A stretch of 64,000 nucleotides of DNA, taken from assembly GCF_913773995.1 (NCBI RefSeq), contig NZ_CAJYES010000153.1, positions 1-64,000 on the forward strand, read 5' to 3'. The notes under the pieces were generated by a model. It worked only from the letters and a program-made list of their open reading frames with translations. It made no database searches and had not been told where the DNA came from. This DNA comes from an uncultured Pseudacidovorax sp. Lineage in GTDB: Bacteria; Pseudomonadota; Gammaproteobacteria; Burkholderiales; Burkholderiaceae_C. This document shows positions 9,138 to 16,536 of the stretch, piece after piece (position 1 is the first letter of the stretch; each line of letters begins with the position of its first letter). Both the position numbers and the translations under genes were made by a program.

Positions 9138-9155
9138 TCGCAAATTGCTTCGCGA
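9138..9155 (-). promoter_or_regulatory. Possible LysR-type site in the fds promoter region
   Basis: The dyad TCGC-N10-GCGA lies about 110-127 bp upstream of fdsG and contains GCAAATTGC. It shares GCAAAT with the perfect dyad in front of lysR at 11283-11319. On the minus strand a TTGAAT hexamer sits just upstream with a 17-bp gap to CAATTT, a weak promoter. Weak sequence evidence, supported by context. Confidence 0.3.
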
Positions 9156-9296
9156 CATGGGGTGATTCAAGGAATGAATGGGCCGGGGGTGTGAGGTGAA
9201 TGGCGTCGGTGACTGGTGGTTGGTGCCGTCGTGGTCGGACGCGCGAGAGGCAGGTGCTAACCCGGCAGAGGACGCCGGACGCGCGAAGGCAGGGGT

Positions 9297-9456
9297 GCTA
9301 ACCCGGCAGAGGACGCCGGCATGCGCGCTCCCGGTGCACGCTCGCGCTGACCGGCTTGTTGCACAGGGCGGGTGCTCGCTCTCCACCGACGCGCCTGCCG
9401 CACTGCACGGCGCCGCGAATGGCACCTCCGCACGCACACCGTCATCCTCCGCCTCG
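9297..9456 (+). repeat. Left arm of a ~160-bp inverted repeat
   Basis: This segment recurs as its reverse complement at 9789-9945 with only scattered differences; shared blocks include GCTAACCCGGCAGAGG and TGCCGCACTGCACGGCGCCG. The first 23 bp (gctaacccggcagaggacgccgg) also occur as a direct repeat about 42 bp upstream near 9256. The region from 9029 to 10144 holds no convincing gene except the short ORF that follows it. Confidence 0.85.
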
Positions 9457-9625
9457 ACGCTGCGCGCGAGCCCTCCCCTGTTCAGGTCGTGGGGTCTTGA
9501 GGCCCATCAGAGCCGTGGAATCGTTAAGTTCAGGGGGCCGCGGGATCTCGGGGTGCTAGCCCTTGTCCTGGCCCTGGTACCGGGTTCCTCACATTCTGGG
9601 ACGAGGCGGGTCAGTCAACCCAAGA

Positions 9626-9649
9626 CCGTTCGGGCTGAGCCTGTCGAAG
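9626..9649. repeat. REP-like element, copy 1
   Basis: The 24-bp CCGTTCGGGCTGAGCCTGTC-type sequence is the reverse complement of a family of dispersed 'CTTCGACAGGCTCAG...GAACGG' elements that I recognise from many Burkholderiales and related genomes. A near-complement lies at 9719-9742, so the two form a pair inside the spacer of the larger inverted repeat. Confidence 0.6.
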
Positions 9650-9718
9650 CCTCGCCCCTGAAGCTTGCGCTGAGGCGGAACAGGATGGCCGAGCCGTTGC
9701 GCCGCGCGCCGCTCTGCC

Positions 9719-9742
9719 CTTCGACGAGCTCAGGGCGAACGG
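9719..9742. repeat. REP-like element, copy 2 (inverted)
   Basis: The CTTCGACGAGCTCAGGGCGA-type sequence is inverted relative to the copy at 9626-9649. The pair could fold into a long hairpin with a loop of about 70 nt, as BIME/REP pairs do. Confidence 0.6.
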
Positions 9743-9788
9743 GGTGAGGCCCCGGGCGGCCGAACCGGCAGTGCAGCCGCACAGTCCA

Positions 9789-9945
9789 GGCGGAGGGTGC
9801 CGGTGTGCGTGCGGAGGTGCCATTCGCGGCGCCGTGCAGTGCGGCAGGCACGTCGGTGGAGAGCGAGCACCCGTCTGATGAGGCAAGCCGGTCAGCGCGA
9901 GCGTGCACCGGGAGCGCGCATGCCGGCGCCCTCTGCCGGGTTAGC
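9789..9945 (-). repeat. Right arm of the ~160-bp inverted repeat
   Basis: This is the reverse complement of 9297-9456. The arms differ by point changes and a small replaced patch (GTTGCACAGGG versus GCCTCATCAGAC in the same orientation). They enclose about 330 bp. No transposase or terminal target duplication is visible, so the origin is open. Confidence 0.85.
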
Positions 9946-9960
9946 GTCCCTGCGTCTCGC

Positions 9961-10047
9961 CCGCCCCGTCGCCCCGTCGCCCCGTCGCCCCGTCGCCCTG
10001 TCGACCCGTCGACCCTTCAATCCGTCGGCCCTTCAATCCGTCACCCG
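9961..10047. repeat. Short tandem repeat, 9-bp CCCGTCGCC unit, decaying
   Basis: About four near-perfect copies of a 9-bp unit are followed by degenerate copies and a second small duplication (CCCTTCAATCCGTC twice). It lies next to the inverted-repeat arm. It shows no reading-frame conservation and looks like a minisatellite. Confidence 0.7.
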
Positions 10048-10144
10048 TTGACCAGCCAACCAGCGACCAGCGCAATGGGCAATGGAAAAACCGAAAGCCA
10101 CAGAACGCAGGCAAGGCGACCAAGGAGCGCCACGTTCCACCCCC

Positions 10145-10249
10145 TCAGCGCCCGATGTTGAACAGCCAAAGAAAGAAGCGCCCCACCATCACCAGCAGCT
10201 CCCACAGCGCCCGCAGCGCGTCCAGCAATCCGGCTTCAGGCGGCACCAC
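10145..10249 (-). CDS. Possible 34-aa small membrane protein
   Basis: This ORF is too short for the track. It starts at GTG (10249), with AAGGGAG about 6 nt upstream, and reads 'MVPPEAGLLDALRALWEL' followed by a hydrophobic stretch 'LLVMVGRFFLWLFNIGR'. The stop is at 10145. It begins 30 bp after the lysR stop, on the same strand and in the same frame, so it could be coupled to lysR. A single amphipathic/membrane helix is predicted by eye. I do not recognise a family. It could be chance, but the good RBS, lack of wasted space and hydrophobic pattern argue for a real peptide. Confidence 0.4.
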   Translation of the reverse strand: MVPPEAGLLDALRALWELLVMVGRFFLWLFNIGR

Positions 10250-10279
10250 GGCGACTCCCTTCGACAGGACGCATGGCCA

Positions 10280-11230
10280 TCACGCCGCCAGCGCTCCGCC
10301 ATGCGCCCGCAGTTCGCCCAGCCACTCGGGCGACTGCAGCAGCACCAGCGCCGCCTCCAGCGCCCGCGAAGGCCGCACCGCCGCCGGCGCCATGAAGCCC
10401 AGCGGCGTACGCACCGTCGGCCCCACGAGCGGCTGCGCCACCAGGCCAGGCTGGCCGCGCACGGTGTCGACCATCGCGCCCGGCAGCACCGCGCACACAT
10501 CGCCGGTCTGCACCGCCAGCACCAGCGTGAGCACCGAATTGGTCTCGACTGCCGGCGCCACCCCCGCCGCACCCGCCTCGGTGAAGGCGGCGTCGATGAT
10601 GGCGCGGTTGTGCATCTCGGGCGTGAGCAGGCACAGCGGCAGCGCCGCCGCCTCGGCCCAGCCGATGGGCTCACCCATCTGCAGCACCGCGGGCGTCGGG
10701 CTTTCGGGGGATGTGCGCAACAGGAAGTAGTGCTCCTCGATCTGCGGCCAGGTCTGCAGCGCCTTGGCCGCCGGGCCCTGCCGGCCGGTGTAGCCCAGGG
10801 CCAGGTCGATGGCCAGGTGGTCCAGCCCGGTCTCCAGTTCCAGCGAGCTCATCGACAGCACCGTCGGCACGATGCCCGGATGCCGCACGCGCAGTCGCGC
10901 TGCAAAGCGGCTGAGCAGCGGGATGGCCGTGGGCACGGCCGCCATGCGCAGACGCCCGCGTGGCTGGCCGGCCTCGCTGCGCAACTGCTGCTGCAGGCGC
11001 TCGTGCTCGTGCAGCATGCGGTGGGCGCTGGCCAGCACCTGCTCGCCCTCGGGCGTCAGGCCCGCATAGGCCCGGCCCCGACGCACGATGGCCACACCGA
11101 ATTCGGCCTCCAGCGCCCGCATGGCGTTGGACAGCGCCGGCTGCGTGATGTGGCAGGCCGCCGCGGCCCGGCCGAAATGCCGGTGCTCGGCCAGGGCGGC
11201 AAGGTAGCGCAGGGAGGCGAGGAGGTTCAT
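10280..11230 (-). CDS. LysR-family regulator, probably of formate dehydrogenase
   Basis: This 316-aa transcription factor has the N-terminal winged HTH of the LysR family ('LAEHRHFGRAAAACHITQPA', then 'LSNAMRALE') and a C-terminal substrate-binding domain from about residue 90. I chose ATG at 11230 because the protein then starts with the family-typical 'MNLLASLRY'; the longer ORF includes the operator-like dyad at 11283-11319. It lies upstream of fdsGBAD on the same strand, about 1.25 kb from fdsG. LysR regulators (FdsR) control fds operons in related bacteria; here they are usually divergent and adjacent, so assignment as the fds regulator is an inference. Confidence 0.85.
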   Translation of the reverse strand: MNLLASLRYLAALAEHRHFGRAAAACHITQPALSNAMRALEAEFGVAIVRRGRAYAGLTPEGEQVLASAHRMLHEHERLQQQLRSEAGQPRGRLRMAAVPTAIPLLSRFAARLRVRHPGIVPTVLSMSSLELETGLDHLAIDLALGYTGRQGPAAKALQTWPQIEEHYFLLRTSPESPTPAVLQMGEPIGWAEAAALPLCLLTPEMHNRAIIDAAFTEAGAAGVAPAVETNSVLTLVLAVQTGDVCAVLPGAMVDTVRGQPGLVAQPLVGPTVRTPLGFMAPAAVRPSRALEAALVLLQSPEWLGELRAHGGALAA

Positions 11231-11282
11231 GCGTCGTCGGGGCGGCAAGGCAGATGAGGCCGTCCCGATGATCGCCCGGCTT

Positions 11283-11319
11283 CCTTGCAAATGGATCGGC
11301 CGGCGATCAATTTGCAAGG
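11283..11319. promoter_or_regulatory. Perfect 10-bp dyad upstream of lysR (probable operator)
   Basis: The arms CCTTGCAAAT and ATTTGCAAGG are exact inverted repeats around a 17-nt core that is itself nearly symmetrical (GATCG...CGATC). The site ends 53 bp before the lysR ATG and begins beyond the apbC stop. It fits an autoregulatory LysR-type site with a T-N11-A core. It lacks a T-run on either side, so a terminator is less likely. Confidence 0.55.
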
Positions 11320-11356
11320 ACGGGGGGCGGCGCGAAGCCGGTCGCCCCGCAGACGA

Positions 11357-12448
11357 TCAGGTGTTCTTGCTCACCGTGATCGTCGGGAACTTGGACGAGA
11401 AGTCCTTGGCCTTGCCCGCGATGCCCATCGCCACCTGGCGGGCGACGGCCTTGTACAGACCGGCGATCTCGCCGTCGGGATCGGCCACCACGGTGGGCTT
11501 GCCGCCGTCGGCCTGCTCGCGGATGGTCATCGCCAGCGGCAGCGCGCCAAGGTAGGCCATGTTGCGCTCGGCCGCCATCTTCTTGCCGCCCTCGTGGCCG
11601 AAGATGTGCTCCACATGGCCGCAGTTCGTGCACACGTGCACCGCCATGTTCTCCACGATGCCCAGGATGGGCACGCCCACCTTCTCGAACATGGTGATGC
11701 CCTTGCGGGCGTCGAGCAGGGCGATGTCCTGCGGCGTGGTCACGATCACCGCGCCGGTGATGGGCACGCGCTGGCTCAGGCTGAGCTGGATGTCGCCGGT
11801 GCCGGGGGGCATGTCGACCACGAGGTAGTCGATGTCCTTCCAGTTGGTCTGGCGCAGCAGCTGGTCCAGCGCCTGGGTGGCCATGGGGCCGCGCCAGATC
11901 ATGGCCTGGTCGGGGTCGACCAGGAAGCCGATGGACATCAGCTGCACGCCGTGGCCTTCCAGCGGGTCCATGGTCTTGTCGTCGGGGCTGGTGGGCCGGC
12001 CGCTCACGCCCATCATCATGGGCTGGCTGGGGCCGTAGATGTCGGCGTCGAGCAGGCCGACGCGCGCGCCCTCGGCCGCCAGCGCCAGGGCCAGGTTGGC
12101 CGCGGTGGTGCTCTTGCCCACGCCGCCCTTGCCCGAGGCCACGGCCACGATGTTCTTCACGCCCGGCAGCAACTGCACGCCGCGCTGCACGGCATGGGCG
12201 GTGATCTCGGTCAGCACGTTGACCGACACGTTCTCGACGCCGGGCACGGTGCGGGCCGCAGCGACCAGCGCCTTGCGCAGCGCCGGATGCTGGCTTCGGG
12301 CCGGATAGCCCAGCACCAGGTCGAAGGCGACGTCGCCGCCGTCGATCTGCAGGTTGCGCACGGCCTTGGCCGCCACGAAGGACTGGCCGGTGTTCGGGTC
12401 CTGGACGCTCTTGAGCGCGTCGAGCAGGCCCTCGGGGGTCACGGTCAT
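11357..12448 (-). CDS. apbC: Iron-sulfur cluster carrier protein ApbC/Mrp
   Basis: This 363-aa cytoplasmic P-loop ATPase carries and transfers Fe-S clusters to apo-proteins. It has an N-terminal MIP18/DUF59-like domain (about 1-85), a deviant Walker A 'GKGGVGKST' near residue 100, the switch region 'DADIYGPSQP', 'VVDMPPGTGD', and the cluster-binding CxxC in 'VCTNCGHVEHIFG'. The length is normal for Mrp/ApbC. It is upstream of lysR and the Fe-S-rich formate dehydrogenase on the same strand, though a separate promoter seems likely. In many Burkholderiales apbC is divergent from metG; here they are far apart. Confidence 0.95.
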   Translation of the reverse strand: MTVTPEGLLDALKSVQDPNTGQSFVAAKAVRNLQIDGGDVAFDLVLGYPARSQHPALRKALVAAARTVPGVENVSVNVLTEITAHAVQRGVQLLPGVKNIVAVASGKGGVGKSTTAANLALALAAEGARVGLLDADIYGPSQPMMMGVSGRPTSPDDKTMDPLEGHGVQLMSIGFLVDPDQAMIWRGPMATQALDQLLRQTNWKDIDYLVVDMPPGTGDIQLSLSQRVPITGAVIVTTPQDIALLDARKGITMFEKVGVPILGIVENMAVHVCTNCGHVEHIFGHEGGKKMAAERNMAYLGALPLAMTIREQADGGKPTVVADPDGEIAGLYKAVARQVAMGIAGKAKDFSSKFPTITVSKNT

Positions 12449-12522
12449 TGGATTTGGCTCCTCAATTGGGCGGCGAGTCTACGGGGCGGGGCCGGCCGCT
12501 GCCGCGGAAGGGGCAAGCCGCG

Positions 12523-13338
12523 TCAGCCGGCCGGCGCGGCGGGCCCCGCCGAGGCAAAGGCCTCCGGCTCGGCCCTGCGGCGCCGGCGCCGGTCGCCCTG
12601 CGCCGCCCAGTGCACGGCCAGGCCCAGCGCCAGGGCCATGTAGCCCAGGCCGCCCGGCACCCACATCACCAGGCCGGCGATCTGCTGGTCCGTCAGCGGA
12701 TCCAGGCCCCAGGCCCGCGCGCCGGGCGCCTGCAGGGCGTAGAGCGGCTCGCCGGCGAAGGTGAGCAGCGCGCCCAGCAGCCCGGTGTGCGCCAGCGTGG
12801 CCAGCACGGCCAGCAGCACGGCGCCACGACGGTCGGCCGGCGCATGCACGGCGCGGTGGAAGAAGGCGAAAGACGCGACCGCCAGCGCCGCCGTCGCAAC
12901 CCAGTGCACCGCGGCGCCGGTCAGCGTGGCGGCATAGACGACCGGCAGATGCCACAGCCACAGCAGCCCGCCGTGCAGGCACGCGGTCAACGGCAATGCG
13001 ATGCGCGAACCGCGACGAGGGGGCGCCCAACCGACGGCCAGCAGCGCACAGCCCGCCACCAGCACCATCAGCTGCACCATGTGTGCGCCGGCCAGGGTGG
13101 CGGCGAGTCGGCACAGGGGCGAGACCAGCGCCAGTGCCAGTAGAGCCAGCCCCGCGAGCCGCCAGCCGCGGGCGGGGCCCTCCGGCAGGCCCGACTTCAC
13201 CGACGGCCGGCAGGCATGGAAGGCCAGCGCCAGGAGCGGCAGCAGCATGGCAGGCGCCAGGCTCCAGGCGGACCACCAGCCCTGCGGCAGCGCGGGCATG
13301 GCGCCGAGGGTGCACAGGCGGATCAGGTCGAGCGACAT
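12523..13338 (-). CDS. ctaG: Cytochrome c oxidase assembly protein, CtaG (caa3) family
   Basis: This 271-aa polytopic membrane protein has about seven hydrophobic segments and conserved features such as 'CLHGGLLWLWHLPVVY' and 'GLVMWVPGGLGYMALAL', typical of the caa3_CtaG family (Bacillus CtaG-like), not the Cox11 family. It likely assists copper delivery or assembly of the oxidase encoded just upstream. I chose the ATG at 13338 because it leaves a 22-bp gap to the previous gene and starts with hydrophobic sequence. The C-terminal tail is Arg/Ala-rich and cytoplasmic. Confidence 0.82.
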   Translation of the reverse strand: MSLDLIRLCTLGAMPALPQGWWSAWSLAPAMLLPLLALAFHACRPSVKSGLPEGPARGWRLAGLALLALALVSPLCRLAATLAGAHMVQLMVLVAGCALLAVGWAPPRRGSRIALPLTACLHGGLLWLWHLPVVYAATLTGAAVHWVATAALAVASFAFFHRAVHAPADRRGAVLLAVLATLAHTGLLGALLTFAGEPLYALQAPGARAWGLDPLTDQQIAGLVMWVPGGLGYMALALGLAVHWAAQGDRRRRRRAEPEAFASAGPAAPAG

Positions 13339-13360
13339 GGCGGGGACTCCTCGGGGTTGG

Positions 13361-13987
13361 TCAGAGACACGGCGGCAGCCGCAGGAGTGGCAAGGCCACG
13401 AAGACGGTGGATGCGGCCGCCAGACCATGCAGCAGCGCCGCCATGAAGGCGATGAAGCGCCGCCGCTCCCGGCGCTGGGCGAAGGCGCTCTCGGGAACCT
13501 CGCCGAGGGGCGGATCGTCGGCATCGGCCTGGCCCACCGCGTCTGCCGGACGCGCCGGGTGACGCGGGCCGGCCGGGTCCAGTCCACGCAGGGTGCGGGC
13601 ATGGCGCAGGCAGCGGCGCGCGGCCAGCAGCAGCAGGACGAGGGTGGCCAGCGTGCCGCCAATCAGGGCGCCGTTGACCCCGTTCCCGGGCCCGGCCGCA
13701 TCGGCCGCCCAACCCGCCGCGCAAGCCACCGACACGCCGCCGTACACGCCCACGAACCAGAGCGACCACAACATGAAGCCCAGCGCCAGCTGCCAGGGGC
13801 TGTCGGGCGACAGCCAGCGCCACGTCCGCGTTGCCCCCGTAGGGCCGCCCTCCTCCTCGCTTCCCCCGCGGGAGAAGGGCCAGGGAAGCGGGGGCGACGA
13901 CGCTCGTGCAGCGCGACTGTCCGCAGGCGGCCGGGCCTTCGCCGCATGCCCGTCCCGCACCGGCGCATCGTTTCGCCCGCCCTTCAT
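13361..13987 (-). CDS. Small membrane protein of the cytochrome oxidase operon
   Basis: This 208-aa protein has three hydrophobic segments (around 65-95, 100-120 and 180-205) and starts in an ATGA overlap with the end of the fused oxidase gene. I do not recognise a named family, although similar proteins sit beside oxidase genes in Comamonadaceae. The first 60 residues are hydrophilic and include 'PWPFSRGGSEEEGG', encoded by a dyad (13858-13890) that looks like an inserted intergenic repeat; the recognisable protein starts at about 'SPWQLALGFMLW'. The role is inferred to be assembly or stability of the oxidase. Confidence 0.65.
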   Translation of the reverse strand: MKGGRNDAPVRDGHAAKARPPADSRAARASSPPLPWPFSRGGSEEEGGPTGATRTWRWLSPDSPWQLALGFMLWSLWFVGVYGGVSVACAAGWAADAAGPGNGVNGALIGGTLATLVLLLLAARRCLRHARTLRGLDPAGPRHPARPADAVGQADADDPPLGEVPESAFAQRRERRRFIAFMAALLHGLAAASTVFVALPLLRLPPCL

Positions 13988-16536
13988 GCCCACCCCCGCG
14001 GCACCAGCGCAAAGGCCAGCCAGGCGACCGCACAGGCTCCTGCCGTGTAGTGGCAGAAGGTCGCCACCACGCCAGGCTCGTAGGGCCGTCGCAGGCCGAC
14101 ATGGCCCGCCCGCACCCGCGCCGCCTGCATCAGCGCCAGCACCCCCGCGAGCAGCGTGTGGAAGCCCAGGTAGAGCAGCGTGACGGCGACGATGGCGTCG
14201 TGCGCCTGCAGACGCGGGCGCAGGTCGAGCGTGGCGCCCAGCAGCGCCAGGCCGGCCGCCGCGCCCAGCGCCAGCCCGCCCGCCAACGCCAGGCGCAGAG
14301 CCAGCCCGCCGCCCTCGCCCCGCCGCAGCCGACCGACCGCATTGCGCATCGACACGCTCGCTGCCACCGCCAGCCCGGTCACGACCAGCAGCGGCCACAG
14401 GCCCATCACCGGCCGCGCCGGGGCCTGCCAGCCCGGCGCCACCGTCCACAGGTAGAACCAGCCGAAGAGCAGCGAACTGAAGAACGCCCCATCGGCCAGC
14501 AGCGTGAACTTCATGCCCCACAGCCCCGGCCCGTCGAAGCCATGGGTGTGCGGGCGCAGCACCACGCCGTGGACGTCGGTGACGGCGTCTTGCTCTTCAT
14601 GCGGCGCGCCATAGCCGCGGTGGTCGCCATTGACCCAGGACCAGCGCAGCAGCACCAGCGCTGCCCCCGTCGCTGCGATGGCCGCGGGCCAGTACAGCTT
14701 GAGCAGCAGCATCACGCACAGCAGTGCGATCAGCAGCGCCGCCTGGAAGGGCAGCCAGCTGTTGCCCGGCAGCACGATCAGCTCGGTGGGCCGTGCGGCC
14801 ACGGGGCTGCTGCCCAGCGTCTCGCGGGCCGCCACGCCGCGGGCCAGCGCATGGCGGCCGGCGGCGATCTCGGCGGGCAGGCCCAGCCGCGTCCACAGCG
14901 GATGCCGCGTGTGCACGGCCGGCTGGCTGGCGAAGTTGTAGGCCTCGGCGGGCATCGCCGTGGCCCATTCCAGCGTGTCGGCCTTCCAGGGGTTGACCTC
15001 GGCGCGGCGGCCCAGGCGCCAGTGCAGCACCAGGTCCAGCAGCACCGTGACCACGCCGAAGGCCATGACGAAGCCGAACACCGAGGAGACGAGGTTGGGC
15101 CATTCCCAGCCCAGCCCCGGCTCGTAGGTGTACACGCGCCGCGGCATGCCGAGCAGGCCCGTCCAGTGCATCACCAGGAAGGTACCGTTGAAGCCGATGA
15201 CGGTGAGCCAGAAGCCCGCCCGCGACAGCCGCTTCGACGGCATGCGCCCGCTCATGTGCGGCAGCCAGTAGTAGAGCCCCGCCAGCAGCGGGAACAGCAT
15301 GCCGCCCACCAGCACATAGTGGAAGTGCGCCACCACGAAATGCGTGTCGTGCACCTGCCAGTTGAAGGGCACAAGCGCCAGCATCACGCCCGTCAGCCCC
15401 CCGGCCACGAACACCACCAGGAAGGCCGCGATCCACAGCATGGGCACCTCCCAGCGCGGCCGGCCGGTCCACAGCGTGGCGAGCCAGGCGAAGATCTGCA
15501 CCGCCGTCGGAATGCCCACCAGCATGCTGGCCGCAGAGAAGAAGGCCTGCGCAAGGGCCGGAATGCCCAGCGTGAACATGTGGTGCACCCACAGGCCGAA
15601 GCTCAGGAAGCCGATGCCGATCAGCGAAGCCACCACCCAGCGGTAGCCCACCAGCGGCCGGCCCGCGAACACCGGCACCATGGTGGAGATGAGCCCTGTG
15701 GCGGGCAGGAAGATGATGTAGACCTCCGGGTGGCCGAAGAGCCAGAAGAGGTGCGCCCACAGGAGCGGATCGCCTCCGCGCGTCGGGTCGAAGAAGGCCC
15801 AACCGGCGACGCGCTCCAGCTCCAGCAGCAGAGAGCCAAGGATCAGCGGCGGAAAGCCGATCACGATCATCAGGGAGGTGACCAGCATCGCCCACGCGAA
15901 CACCGGCATGCGCTGCAGCGCCATGCCGGCCGAACGGGTGCGCAGCACCGACACCGCCAGCTCGATGGCCGCCGCCATGGTGGAGATCTCCACGAAGGTG
16001 ATGCCGATGAGCCAGAAGTCCGAGTTGATGCCCGGCGAATAGGTGTTGCTGGACAACGGCGTGTACATGAACCAGCCCGCGTCGGGCGCCAGCTCGAAGG
16101 CCAGGCTGCTGGTGAAGATCACGCCACCGAACAGGTAGCACCAGTAGCCGAAGGACGACAGGCGCGGGAAGACCAGGTCGCGTGCGCCGATCATCTTGGG
16201 CAGCAGGTAGGCCGCGATGCCCTGCAGCATGGGCACGGCGAACAGGAACATCATCAGCGTGCCGTGCATGGTGAAGGCCTGGGCATAGGCCTCGGCGCCC
16301 ATGAAGTCGTGCTGCGGCAGCGCCAGTTGCGCCCGGATGAGCATGGCCAGCACGCCGGCGATCAGAAAGAAGGCGCCGCCGGTGAGCATGAAGCGCTGCG
16401 CGATGGTGCTGTGGTTGACCGCCGCCAGCACGCGCCAGCCGGTCGGGTTGCGCCAGGTCTCGTGCAGGGCGCGGTGCAGGGCGTCGTCGGCCTGCTGGTT
16501 GGTGGCCTCGCTGGTGGGCTGTTCGCGCTCGGTCAC
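13984..16536 (-). CDS. coxAC: Cytochrome c oxidase subunits I and III, fused
   Basis: This 850-aa fusion joins the heme-copper catalytic subunit I (about 1-570) to subunit III (about 600-850). Subunit I shows the heme-a ligand region 'FTMHGTLMMF', the CuB-His/Tyr motif 'GHPEVYIIFLP', the pair 'VHHMFTLG' and the heme ligand segment 'THFVVAHFHYV'. The subunit III part starts near 'HGFDGPGLWGMKFTLL'. The start is GTG at 16536, in a GTGA overlap with coxB and preceded by GGAGG. It reduces O2 to water and pumps protons in the inner membrane. I/III fusions are known in CaaD-like oxidases, so this is unusual but not unprecedented. Confidence 0.94.
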   Translation of the reverse strand: MTEREQPTSEATNQQADDALHRALHETWRNPTGWRVLAAVNHSTIAQRFMLTGGAFFLIAGVLAMLIRAQLALPQHDFMGAEAYAQAFTMHGTLMMFLFAVPMLQGIAAYLLPKMIGARDLVFPRLSSFGYWCYLFGGVIFTSSLAFELAPDAGWFMYTPLSSNTYSPGINSDFWLIGITFVEISTMAAAIELAVSVLRTRSAGMALQRMPVFAWAMLVTSLMIVIGFPPLILGSLLLELERVAGWAFFDPTRGGDPLLWAHLFWLFGHPEVYIIFLPATGLISTMVPVFAGRPLVGYRWVVASLIGIGFLSFGLWVHHMFTLGIPALAQAFFSAASMLVGIPTAVQIFAWLATLWTGRPRWEVPMLWIAAFLVVFVAGGLTGVMLALVPFNWQVHDTHFVVAHFHYVLVGGMLFPLLAGLYYWLPHMSGRMPSKRLSRAGFWLTVIGFNGTFLVMHWTGLLGMPRRVYTYEPGLGWEWPNLVSSVFGFVMAFGVVTVLLDLVLHWRLGRRAEVNPWKADTLEWATAMPAEAYNFASQPAVHTRHPLWTRLGLPAEIAAGRHALARGVAARETLGSSPVAARPTELIVLPGNSWLPFQAALLIALLCVMLLLKLYWPAAIAATGAALVLLRWSWVNGDHRGYGAPHEEQDAVTDVHGVVLRPHTHGFDGPGLWGMKFTLLADGAFFSSLLFGWFYLWTVAPGWQAPARPVMGLWPLLVVTGLAVAASVSMRNAVGRLRRGEGGGLALRLALAGGLALGAAAGLALLGATLDLRPRLQAHDAIVAVTLLYLGFHTLLAGVLALMQAARVRAGHVGLRRPYEPGVVATFCHYTAGACAVAWLAFALVPRGWA

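Noticed and set aside
9178-9747. 189-aa plus-strand ORF in the repeat region
   Set aside because: It runs across the inverted repeat and REP elements, has no RBS, and similar peptides arise from the other repeat arm in the opposite direction, so the similarity is due to the DNA repeat.
9963-10013. CRISPR-like array
   Set aside because: The unit is 9 bp with no spacers and there is no cas gene.
9805-10161. 118-aa ORF at the second repeat arm
   Set aside because: Covers the repeat arm and the 9-bp tandem array; its translation is repeat-derived.
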